Shown: positions 7,287 to 14,693 of the stretch, one piece after another | How the letters are laid out: each line of letters starts with the position of its first letter | Position numbering within the stretch: position 1 is the stretch's first letter | DNA from: an archaeon UBA583 | Lineage (GTDB): Archaea; Nanobdellota; Nanobdellia; Woesearchaeales; UBA583 | Reading direction: 5' to 3' | Length of the DNA stretch: 16,132 nt | Assembly (NCBI GenBank): GCA_002506365.1 | Contig: DAXK01000013.1 | Location: 1 to 16,132 of the forward strand | Notes under the pieces: model-generated | The model's database searches: none | What the model was told of the DNA's origin: nothing | The model's input: only the letters and a program-made list of their open reading frames with translations | Program-made: the position numbers and the translations under genes

Positions 7287-7682
7287 ATGAAAAAAATAAT
7301 TAAAGTTTCTTGTGGAATTTTATACAATAATAAAAACGAAATTCTAATTTCTCAAAGAAGTAAAAATAGTAAAGATTATCCATTAAAATGGGAATTTCTA
7401 GGAGGAAAATTTGAGCCTGGTGAAACTGGAAAGCAAGCTATGATTAGAGAAATAAAAGAAGAAATCGACTTAGATATTTCCAATCCAAAATTATTCCACA
7501 CAAAAACACACAGCGAAGAATACGCAGACATTTACTTAGAATTTTATATAATAAAAGAATGGACTGGAAAAATAAAAAAATTAGTCCACGAAACATTAGT
7601 TTGGGAAAAAATAGAAAAATTAAAAGATTACGATTTACTTGATGGAGATTTAGAAATTGTGAAAATGTTGGAAAATTTATAA
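7287..7682 (+). CDS. Nudix hydrolase, MutT/NudG-like
   Basis: This 131-residue single-domain Nudix enzyme hydrolyses a nucleoside diphosphate linked to another group, probably a (deoxy)nucleotide triphosphate such as 8-oxo-dGTP or a cytidine derivative. The Nudix box runs from Gly40 to Leu62: G-x5-E46-x7-R54-E55-I56-x-E58-E59, with the metal-binding glutamates intact. The Gly near the end of the box is replaced by Asp61, a variation also seen in active MutT/NudG-like members. The N-terminus (KVSCGILYNNKNEILISQRSKNSKDYPLKWEFLGGK) is typical of the MutT and CTP-pyrophosphohydrolase subgroup, including the WEFLGGK approach to the box. It ends 30 bases from the convergent cdc48 stop codon. A housecleaning role for oxidised nucleotides is plausible; the actual substrate cannot be read from sequence. 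Confidence 0.9.
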   Translation: MKKIIKVSCGILYNNKNEILISQRSKNSKDYPLKWEFLGGKFEPGETGKQAMIREIKEEIDLDISNPKLFHTKTHSEEYADIYLEFYIIKEWTGKIKKLVHETLVWEKIEKLKDYDLLDGDLEIVKMLENL

Positions 7683-7696
7683 ATAATTTAAATACT

Positions 7697-7712
7697 TAAA
7701 AAAATAAAAAAA
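7697..7712 (-). terminator. U-tract terminator of cdc48
   Basis: On the minus strand the stop codon of cdc48 is followed within two bases by two runs of seven T split by a single A. This is a strong intrinsic U-tract for archaeal RNA polymerase. No comparable T-run is seen on the plus strand for the Nudix transcript. Confidence 0.4.
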
Positions 7713-9818
7713 TTATTTCTTCATCTGTGAAGAAATAAAAGTAATCTCATTCTCAAACAACTCTTGACTAACAATAATTTTATCATCTCTAGACTTACGA
7801 GAACGAATAGCAACAAGTCCAGCCTTCTGACAAACTCCTTCAATCTGAGCCCCAGAAAATCCTTTTGAATGTTCAGCCAACTTTTTAATATCAACTGATT
7901 TATCAATAGGCATTTTCCCAATATGAATTGAAAATATTTTTTCACGAGTTTGCTCATCAGGTAAACTAACTTCAATAATTGAATCCAACCTACCAGGTCT
8001 CTTTAAAGCATCATCAATTAAATCAGCACGATTTGTTGCCGCAATAATAGAAACTCCATTTAACTCCTCAACTCCATCTAACTCAGTTAATAATTGATTT
8101 ACAATTTTATCATTATTCCCTGAACTCTCCCCGCCACGAACACTCGCAATAGAATCAAACTCATCAAAAAAAATAACAGTCGGAGCAACTTGCTTCGCTT
8201 TTTTAAAAATTTCACGCACAGCCTTTTCACTCTCACCAACCCACTTTGAAACTAACTCTGGACCCTTAACAGAAATAAAATTAGCCTCACTTTCTGTCGC
8301 AATTGCTTTTGCTAATAAAGTTTTTCCAGTCCCAGGAGGACCTGTCAATAAAACTCCCTTTGGAGCTTTAATCCCAGCTTCTCTAAATACCTCTGGTTCC
8401 TTTAACGGCATCTCAACCATCTCAATTAAATCTCTTTTAACATTCTCCAATCCACCAATATCAGACCAATGGATATTTGGCTTTTTAATTAAAACCTCTC
8501 TCATCGCAGAAGGTTCAACCTTAACCAAAGCTTGTTCAAAATGACTCATCAAAACCTCAATTTTTTCTAAAACAGAAGTTGGAATCTCCACATCAGTTTT
8601 AATTAAATCTGGAATCCATTTACTCAAACTCTTCATCGCAGCCTCCTTTGTTAAAACTTCCAAATCAGCACCAGTAAATCCATGAGTAACATTTGCTAAT
8701 TTATCTAAATCAACATCCTTACCCAAAGGCATTCCTCTAGTATGAACATCTAAAATTTCACGCCGCCCATCAACACTCGGCGGATTAATAGCAATCTCCC
8801 TATCAAATCTTCCAGGTCTACGTAGTGCTGGATCAATAGAATTTGGACGATTAGTTGCAGCAATAACTACAACATTCCCTCTCCCCTTCAAACCATCCAT
8901 CAAAGTTAATAACTGAGCAACAATTCTCCGTTCAGCCTCACCAGAAACTTCATCACGATTTGGAGCAATAGAATCCATCTCATCAATAAAAACAATTGAA
9001 GGACTCTCCTTTTCAGCATTCTCAAAAATCTCTCGAAGTTGCTTTTCAGACTCCCCATAAAACTTACTCATAATCTCAGGACCATTAATAGTTGTAAAAT
9101 TAGCATCAAGTTCATTAGCCAAAGCCTTAGCAAGTAAAGTTTTCCCAGTCCCAGGCGGACCATATAACAAAACTCCCTTAGGAGGATTAATTCCTAACTT
9201 TTCAAAAACCTCTGGATGTTTCATTGGAATCTCAATCATCTCCCGAATTTGAGTAACCTCCTCCTTTAATCCACCAATATCATCATAAGTAATACTAGGA
9301 ACTTTTAAATCTCCAGCTGAAGTTACCTTATCAGAAACTGTTAACTTTGTTGAAGAATCGACTCTCACATACCCCTTTGGTGAAGTCTTCGACACCAAAT
9401 AATGTAAAGTTGTTCCCATCAAATTAAAAGTTACAACATTCCCCTTAGTAAAAGCTTTACCAACCATATTTCCCAAAAATAAAGAAGTAGGATCATTACT
9501 AAACTTTATATTCTCAACTGTTGGAGCAATTTCAATACTTTTAGCAACAGATACTTCAACTTTAACACAACTTGCCCTATCCCCCAAAGTAACTGATGAA
9601 TTTGCCCTCAAAGAAGAATCCATTCTAATTAAATCTAAACCTTCATCCTCAACATAACACTTCAAAACTTTAGCTAAACACTTTCCATTAATCAAAACAT
9701 ACTCCCCACCAGAAACATTTAATTCCTTTAAAGAAGTTGAATCTAATCTAACAATCCCTCGTCCAATATCCTCATGATAAGTATCAGCAACATTTAAATT
9801 AATAGTTTTCTCACTCAT
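7713..9818 (-). CDS. Cdc48/VAT family AAA+ ATPase
   Basis: This 701-residue hexameric unfoldase extracts and unfolds proteins in the archaeal cytoplasm, often feeding the proteasome. An N-terminal substrate/cofactor domain (about 1-170, double-psi beta-barrel plus second lobe) is followed by two AAA+ modules. D1 has Walker A GPPGTGKT at 220-227, Walker B FIDE ending at D279-E280, and the Arg-finger region ALRRPGRFD at about 331-339. D2 has Walker A at 493-500, Walker B FFDE ending at D552-E553, and ALKRPGRLD. Pore loops are KFYGES in D1 and KWVGES in D2; in D2 the second loop position is not aromatic. At 701 residues it is slightly shorter than VAT of Thermoplasma (about 745) and ends soon after the D2 lid, without an obvious HbYX proteasome-docking tail. 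The ATG at 9818 is supported by a TATA box 25 bases upstream. It is monocistronic. Confidence 0.96.
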   Translation of the reverse strand: MSEKTINLNVADTYHEDIGRGIVRLDSTSLKELNVSGGEYVLINGKCLAKVLKCYVEDEGLDLIRMDSSLRANSSVTLGDRASCVKVEVSVAKSIEIAPTVENIKFSNDPTSLFLGNMVGKAFTKGNVVTFNLMGTTLHYLVSKTSPKGYVRVDSSTKLTVSDKVTSAGDLKVPSITYDDIGGLKEEVTQIREMIEIPMKHPEVFEKLGINPPKGVLLYGPPGTGKTLLAKALANELDANFTTINGPEIMSKFYGESEKQLREIFENAEKESPSIVFIDEMDSIAPNRDEVSGEAERRIVAQLLTLMDGLKGRGNVVVIAATNRPNSIDPALRRPGRFDREIAINPPSVDGRREILDVHTRGMPLGKDVDLDKLANVTHGFTGADLEVLTKEAAMKSLSKWIPDLIKTDVEIPTSVLEKIEVLMSHFEQALVKVEPSAMREVLIKKPNIHWSDIGGLENVKRDLIEMVEMPLKEPEVFREAGIKAPKGVLLTGPPGTGKTLLAKAIATESEANFISVKGPELVSKWVGESEKAVREIFKKAKQVAPTVIFFDEFDSIASVRGGESSGNNDKIVNQLLTELDGVEELNGVSIIAATNRADLIDDALKRPGRLDSIIEVSLPDEQTREKIFSIHIGKMPIDKSVDIKKLAEHSKGFSGAQIEGVCQKAGLVAIRSRKSRDDKIIVSQELFENEITFISSQMKK

Positions 9819-9837
9819 AAAAAAACTATGATTTTAA

Positions 9838-9847
9838 TATATATAAA
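9838..9847 (-). promoter_or_regulatory. TATA box for cdc48
   Basis: The minus strand reads TTTATATATA, centred about 25 bases upstream of the ATG at 9818 with no Shine-Dalgarno sequence, consistent with a leaderless mRNA. Confidence 0.48.
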
Positions 9848-9856
9848 TTTAAGGTT

Positions 9857-9883
9857 TAAAAAATAGAAAAAATAAAAAATAAA
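9857..9883 (-). terminator. U-rich terminator of the three-gene operon
   Basis: After the stop of the last operon gene at 9890, the minus strand carries several T runs of six in about 27 bases. The tract lies just upstream of the cdc48 promoter and could end the operon transcript before it reads into cdc48. Confidence 0.38.
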
Positions 9884-9889
9884 TCAAAA

Positions 9890-12157
9890 TTATCCTGTCA
9901 CAAAATGAGAGATCCTTTGAGAATCTTGAATATTTTGAGTTGTATATAATGAATTTCTACTCTTATCAACTGGAACAGCATACCTTAACTCAAGACTATT
10001 TAAACTTGGACTTAACTCAATTAAATTTTGAGATGAAATAGTTTTAATTTGAAAACTCTCAACACCAGAACCATCTAAATAAAATAACTTAACAATTAAC
10101 TTATCAACATCAGACCCTTGTCTAATTCCCCACTGCACACTAACTCCATTCCCTGATTTTTTCAAACCAGTAATTTGAACATCAGTTAATAATGGAGCTC
10201 TCCTATCAGTAATTTTAGTTTCAAAATAAAAAACATTCTTCTCAGAACTTGCGCCCAAATAATCATAATAATGGTGAACCTTATCTAAAGACTTCATAGC
10301 TAAAATTTTACTATAATGTCCAATACCCTCAGAATTTACTGGAACTAAATAAAATCTAATATTGCTCCCATCACCTAAATCAAAATTAGTTTTAAAAACA
10401 TTCAAATAACTTGAAGTATCTAAACCATCAGTATTTGAACTAATTAAATACTTACCACTAACCAAATTATCATAAGAAAAAATAAATTTTTGACAATCAG
10501 TATTTGGATTTGTAATACAAACCTCATTAAAATTTGACTCCTTACCTGACACAACATATAACTCAAAAGTATCTAAACTTAAATCTAAATAATTATTAAT
10601 TTCAAACTCAATAGACTCATCGAAATTTTCAATATTTCCATTTAACTTTACTTGCTCTTTTTTCAAAGGAACAGGACCCAAAATATTTTTAGGAGTCACA
10701 TCCTTAAAAACTTCATTTAATAATTCCTCATCAGTAAAATAATTAAACTTTGAATCCACTGCAAAAACGGCAAAATAAACTTTTCTCCCTGGTTGCAATA
10801 ACTCAAACTCAGAAGTATCCTCATTATACATTTGATGAACACTAGTTTTAATTATCTCATCATTACTAGCAAATCCAGTAATATAACTTAAAGTTAAATC
10901 CATACCAGACCCACTAATTGAACCTTTATTCTGACTATTAATTCCACCATAATTAATATTAGCATACATTTTTCCAAACCCTTCAGGAATTTGTGAATTC
11001 TCCAATAAATTAATTAACTCACCATACTCTGAATAAGAATTTTTATTTAAAAAATTTTCATAAGAATACAAAATAACAAACCCCTGTAAACTATTATTTT
11101 TCAAATTAGGTTTCACAATATCTAAATCAATAACATTATTATACTTTTCAGAAACCTTTAAACTATAATCAACCTGACCAATAGGCAAATTATTTTCCAA
11201 AACAACCATAAAATCAAAAATTTCTTTCCCTAAACTTAAATCAAAAACATTAATACTTAAACCATAAAATCCTAACTCATTTGGATTCTCAACCCAACTA
11301 ATATTAAACTTTAATTTAGAATATAAAATTGAATCTTCATTCTTAAACAAATCATTAAAACTATTTTTAATACACTCTAAATCCTTATCTAAAATTGACT
11401 CATTTAAATTTTTCTTACACAAAATAATATCAGATTTAACTAATGAAGACAAATCAGGTAAAATTATTTCTAAAGTTGAAATTAAATTAATAAAATTTCC
11501 AAAACTATAATCAACCTTAACATTATCCAAAAAAGAAACTCCTCCAGATTTTCCAATACTAGAAATTAACTTATACCCAACATCAACACTATAACTATTC
11601 AAATTATTATTAACATCTAAATTAATTAACTCACCACTACCCTCACTAAAATACCCCTCCAATTTACCATTTAAATTCTCATCAATAAATAAAGATAACT
11701 CATCAGAAAAATTTCCAGAACTTTGAGGAAAACAAGAAAATAAAGTTAAATTATTATTTGAATCATGTTCCTTTACAAGATTTTGAAAATCCAAATAAGC
11801 CTCATTATATAAAATTAAATTATCTTTAAAACTACAAGACCTAAACTTACTCTCATCAACATCTACTTCCTTTAACCTAGAACTTGCTTCAAACTCCTCA
11901 AAATATTTTTCCTTATAACTCCCTAAACTATTTTTAACTAAAGAATTCACATAAAAAGAATTTATTAAAGACTCAGACGCTAAAATATCAACTGAAGTTG
12001 TAGTTTCAAAAGTTTTATCATAAATTGCCTCCTTATTTGGTTCTGACACCACAAATAAAAATAAACCTAATAAAAGCATAGCGGCCATAGGTAACAACAT
12101 AAAAAAAGATAACCCTGACTTAGATTTCAACAATTTATTTTTATTTAACAATTTCAT
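9890..12157 (-). CDS. Uncharacterised membrane-anchored extracellular beta-rich protein
   Basis: I do not recognise this 755-residue protein. A basic N-terminus (MKLLNKNKLLKSKSG) leads into one hydrophobic helix at about residues 16-37 (LSFFMLLPMAAMLLLGLFLFVV), and the rest is polar and probably outside the cell. The leader resembles a prepilin (basic stretch, Gly, hydrophobic helix), but no Glu occupies position +5. The body is rich in Ser, Asn, Leu and Val with alternating beta-strand patterns. The last ~100 residues, from APLLTDVQITGL through VQWGI to LELRYAVPVD, look like a fibronectin type III or similar beta-sandwich. Several cysteines, such as the pair near VCITNPNTDC, could form disulfides. 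I chose ATG at 12157 rather than an in-frame TTG at 12166, because it lies two bases after the upstream stop. It is the last gene of a three-gene operon; a surface or pilus-like role is inferred from this context. Confidence 0.75.
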   Translation of the reverse strand: MKLLNKNKLLKSKSGLSFFMLLPMAAMLLLGLFLFVVSEPNKEAIYDKTFETTTSVDILASESLINSFYVNSLVKNSLGSYKEKYFEEFEASSRLKEVDVDESKFRSCSFKDNLILYNEAYLDFQNLVKEHDSNNNLTLFSCFPQSSGNFSDELSLFIDENLNGKLEGYFSEGSGELINLDVNNNLNSYSVDVGYKLISSIGKSGGVSFLDNVKVDYSFGNFINLISTLEIILPDLSSLVKSDIILCKKNLNESILDKDLECIKNSFNDLFKNEDSILYSKLKFNISWVENPNELGFYGLSINVFDLSLGKEIFDFMVVLENNLPIGQVDYSLKVSEKYNNVIDLDIVKPNLKNNSLQGFVILYSYENFLNKNSYSEYGELINLLENSQIPEGFGKMYANINYGGINSQNKGSISGSGMDLTLSYITGFASNDEIIKTSVHQMYNEDTSEFELLQPGRKVYFAVFAVDSKFNYFTDEELLNEVFKDVTPKNILGPVPLKKEQVKLNGNIENFDESIEFEINNYLDLSLDTFELYVVSGKESNFNEVCITNPNTDCQKFIFSYDNLVSGKYLISSNTDGLDTSSYLNVFKTNFDLGDGSNIRFYLVPVNSEGIGHYSKILAMKSLDKVHHYYDYLGASSEKNVFYFETKITDRRAPLLTDVQITGLKKSGNGVSVQWGIRQGSDVDKLIVKLFYLDGSGVESFQIKTISSQNLIELSPSLNSLELRYAVPVDKSRNSLYTTQNIQDSQRISHFVTG

Positions 12158-12159
12158 TT

Positions 12160-12741
12160 TTAACAATCCTTTTTAGTATAACAACCATTATTTTTCAATC
12201 TATTCTTTGAAGTTACAAAAGATTTAAAATAAATTACAACATCTTCATCTAAACTTGTAGGAACTTTAAAATAAAAATTATCTCTACCAATTTCTTCTTC
12301 TAAAGATAAAATAAAACTCGCATCATTTTTAATATAAAGTAAATCCTGTTTAACCAATTTATCATCTGAAAATTTATAATATAAATCTAAATAATTAGTA
12401 AAATCTAATTCATCAGACTCCAAAAATAAATCTCTATACTCTCTTACCCTCATATTAGACTCATCAGAATTTAACCAAATTAAATCTACAACAGTATAAA
12501 ACCTTTCATCTCCAAAATAAGTTTTTGAATCATTTAAACTAATTGGAAAATTTAAAAAAGAATGAACTACTGTTTTAGGAAACTCATAACTTATTTTTGG
12601 AGGTAATTCCTCAAAAACTTTCTCATCAGCAATTGACGCTGCTGATGCCATATAAATTGTAAAACCTACAATTAATAAAGCAAAAGGAATAATTAAAGCC
12701 TCAGAAATAATAAATCCCAATTTATTTTTTCTAAACTCCAT
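12160..12741 (-). CDS. Uncharacterised protein with type IV prepilin-like N-terminus
   Basis: This 193-residue protein starts MEFRKNKLGFIISEALIIPF. Gly9 followed by Phe10 and Glu14 gives the textbook prepilin peptidase site G/FxxxE with Glu at +5, then a hydrophobic helix of about 25 residues (10-35). That is the signature of type IV pilins and minor pseudopilins, which are cleaved by a prepilin peptidase and assembled from the membrane. The body of about 155 residues is acidic, with Tyr/Asp/Leu-rich strands and helices that I cannot match to a known pilin head. The C-terminus ends in CYTKKDC (C187, C193), a likely disulfide loop. It lies in the middle of a tight operon: one base after the 587-residue gene and two bases before the membrane-anchored gene. 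No Shine-Dalgarno sequence precedes it. Prepilin peptidase, assembly ATPase and platform protein are not in the window. Confidence 0.72.
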   Translation of the reverse strand: MEFRKNKLGFIISEALIIPFALLIVGFTIYMASAASIADEKVFEELPPKISYEFPKTVVHSFLNFPISLNDSKTYFGDERFYTVVDLIWLNSDESNMRVREYRDLFLESDELDFTNYLDLYYKFSDDKLVKQDLLYIKNDASFILSLEEEIGRDNFYFKVPTSLDEDVVIYFKSFVTSKNRLKNNGCYTKKDC

Positions 12742-12742
12742 T

Positions 12743-14506
12743 TTAATACATTATAAACCCATTAGCTTTTTTAAAAATCGAATAAACTTTCCACATATCT
12801 TCAACAACAGTTAATTCATTTTTCAAAATTGATTCATCTCTTTTTTTTTCATCTCCAGAACTACCACTATGACCTCCAGAACTAGAACCACTAGATTTTT
12901 CAGGTAAAAATGGTGCAAATAATTCCCCCAAACCAAAAATTGGAGCAGCAATATCTTTTGCATCTTGTTTTAAACCACCTGAACTTGATTTAGAACTTGA
13001 ACTACTACTTTTTTCCTTTGCTTTTAACTCTTCCTCAAACTCCTCATCCATCCCATCAAAATAATTTGAATATTTTAACAAATCCTCTCTAACAACAGAT
13101 AACTCATCAACAAAAGTTTCCATTAACCTTAAAGTATCTGCTTTAAACCCAGCTCTAAAAGATGCAAGTTCATAAATATTCCAACTAGCTGCAAAATAAT
13201 TTATAGTATTTGCCATAAAAGGTTGAGGTTGTGGACCTTGAGCAGTTTCCATAATCTCATTTCTCCTAGTTTGAGAAAACTTAGTTCCAATAACTCCCCA
13301 CCTTTTCAAATCTTTAGGATTTAAAGGCGTTGGATTTTTCTTATACTCATTTCTTAAAGCAATATATTCTTTATTAGAAATCTCCTTTTTATCACAAGGA
13401 TAAAAAATATAATTATCTCCATCCATCCCAGATAAAAAACCTGATTTATTTTTATGTTTACCAAATCCAATTTCAGGATCTTTACCATTTTTAATAAATA
13501 ACCCATACTTTGAAAATTCCAAATCAGCAATACTCTTAGCCCCCCTAGAAAATCCTCCAACCCCAACCACATTAATAGTTGAATAACTTGAATCAATTAA
13601 ATTTAAAATCTCTGCATTCTCACTTTCAAATCCCTTATACCAATCCTTATTAGAAAACTTTTCAGACTTAGCATTAATCTCCATTAACAAAGGTTTCATA
13701 AAATCAATATACATCTGAACTTGAGCATAAATATTTTTCAAAGCAGAAATTTTCAACTTAAAAGTAATTTGAGTATCTTTAATAGCCGTTGGCAACCAAG
13801 TATAAAACTTATACATATTCCTAGCTACAGCTTCCTTTGCAGTTAAAGAAACATCAATAGGATAAACATTTCCTTGTAATTGTTCTGTAATTGTTGACCT
13901 TTCTTGAAAAGGATCATCTAAATTAATTCCAAAAAATAATTGTGGTAATAAAGCAAAATCTAAACCTTGTTCAGTAGCTGACCGATTCATCTGCCACATC
14001 CTACCTCCCTCAACTTCATTAACCCACTTATCTTTCATATGATTAATTGCTTCATTTCTTTCAGATCTTGCTTTATTTAAAATTTCATCATTTGGATTAC
14101 TCTTTTCAAACTCAGCACAAATAATTGCATCATTTTTAGAAATTTTATCAAACCAAATTTTATAAAAATGTGCTTCTTTAACTTCTTTTAATAAAGGTAA
14201 TAAATGTTGTCTAATCAAAGCTACAACTTGTTGAAAATTTTCTTGATACGCTCTTATAGATCCACCTTTCATTTGTCTCATATTAGAACCATACTGTGAA
14301 CTCTCAGAAAAATAATGTAAATCTTCCACCTTAATTGGTTGATAACCCTTACCAACATAATATGGAAATTTAATATGCCAAAAATAAATTTTACTAACAT
14401 CCTCATTATAACCATCAAATCTTAAAGTAGTTTCATTTAAAATTTTTCCAGTCTTAACAATTTTGGATTTAACTTCTCCAAAACCTAAAATATCATCAGC
14501 ACTCAT
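12743..14506 (-). CDS. Uncharacterised 587-residue soluble protein with Ser/Gly-rich linkers, first gene of operon
   Basis: I do not recognise this protein. It has no signal peptide or membrane segment and is probably cytoplasmic. Residues 1-~480 look like a folded mixed alpha/beta region with long helices, for example around 85-115 and 125-165, and conserved-looking aromatic stretches such as IYFWHIKFPYYVGKGY near residue 40 and NVVGVGGFSRGAKSIADLEF near 315. A Ser-rich tract at about 497-508 and a Ser/Gly tract at about 535-552 separate a short segment (DIAAPIFGLGELFAPFLPEK) from a final helix ending in FIMY. The linkers suggest flexible tethering of short terminal peptides that may dock to a partner. 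It has no Walker or other nucleotide-binding motif that I can see, so it is not the usual pilus ATPase. It leads the operon with the two membrane proteins; its promoter has a TATA box 25 bases upstream and a dyad beyond it. Confidence 0.72.
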   Translation of the reverse strand: MSADDILGFGEVKSKIVKTGKILNETTLRFDGYNEDVSKIYFWHIKFPYYVGKGYQPIKVEDLHYFSESSQYGSNMRQMKGGSIRAYQENFQQVVALIRQHLLPLLKEVKEAHFYKIWFDKISKNDAIICAEFEKSNPNDEILNKARSERNEAINHMKDKWVNEVEGGRMWQMNRSATEQGLDFALLPQLFFGINLDDPFQERSTITEQLQGNVYPIDVSLTAKEAVARNMYKFYTWLPTAIKDTQITFKLKISALKNIYAQVQMYIDFMKPLLMEINAKSEKFSNKDWYKGFESENAEILNLIDSSYSTINVVGVGGFSRGAKSIADLEFSKYGLFIKNGKDPEIGFGKHKNKSGFLSGMDGDNYIFYPCDKKEISNKEYIALRNEYKKNPTPLNPKDLKRWGVIGTKFSQTRRNEIMETAQGPQPQPFMANTINYFAASWNIYELASFRAGFKADTLRLMETFVDELSVVREDLLKYSNYFDGMDEEFEEELKAKEKSSSSSSKSSSGGLKQDAKDIAAPIFGLGELFAPFLPEKSSGSSSGGHSGSSGDEKKRDESILKNELTVVEDMWKVYSIFKKANGFIMY

Positions 14507-14527
14507 ATCAAAATTACGAAATTTAAC

Positions 14528-14535
14528 TTTATAAA
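14528..14535 (-). promoter_or_regulatory. TATA box of the three-gene operon
   Basis: TTTATAAA is centred 25-26 bases upstream of the ATG at 14506. The spacing fits a leaderless transcript that starts at or next to the start codon. Confidence 0.48.
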
Positions 14536-14537
14536 AT

Positions 14538-14563
14538 TTTGTCAGTCCTACATAATTGACAAA
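14538..14563. promoter_or_regulatory. Inverted repeat TTTGTCA-N12-TGACAAA, candidate operator
   Basis: Two perfect seven-base arms (14538-14544 and 14557-14563) with 12 bases between lie in the divergent spacer, immediately upstream of the operon TATA box and about 100 bases before the DP2 TATA box. The arms contain G and C in an otherwise almost pure AT spacer, which makes chance less likely than for the other palindromes here. The position would suit a dimeric regulator acting on the BRE/TATA region. Confidence 0.4.
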
Positions 14564-14663
14564 GAATTAGAAATTTTAAAAATCAAAAATCAATTTCTTT
14601 AATTAATATTAACTTATAAGAAACTAAAATAAAAATATAATTATTTCTAAACTTAAAACAAGT

Positions 14664-14671
14664 TTTATAAA
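14664..14671 (+). promoter_or_regulatory. TATA box for the DP2 gene
   Basis: TTTATAAA is centred 26 bases upstream of the ATG at 14694, the same arrangement as in the other genes here, indicating a leaderless mRNA. Confidence 0.48.
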
Positions 14672-14693
14672 CAATAAACACTCAATATTTATT

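Larger units (their letters stand above)
14507..14693. other. Divergent intergenic region between the operon and DP2
   Basis: These 187 bases are the longest gap in the window. They hold the operon TATA box, the TTTGTCA dyad and the DP2 TATA box. The remaining ~100 bases are featureless AT-rich sequence, and I see no RNA gene. Confidence 0.5.

Noticed and set aside
7713..9818. PAN-type proteasomal ATPase or FtsH
   Set aside because: There are two full AAA+ modules and a Cdc48-type N-domain; PAN has one module with a coiled coil, and FtsH has membrane helices and a zinc protease domain.
12158..12166. TTG start for the large membrane-anchored protein
   Set aside because: It would overlap the preceding stop and use a rare start, whereas an ATG two bases after the stop gives a clean junction like the one before the prepilin-like gene.
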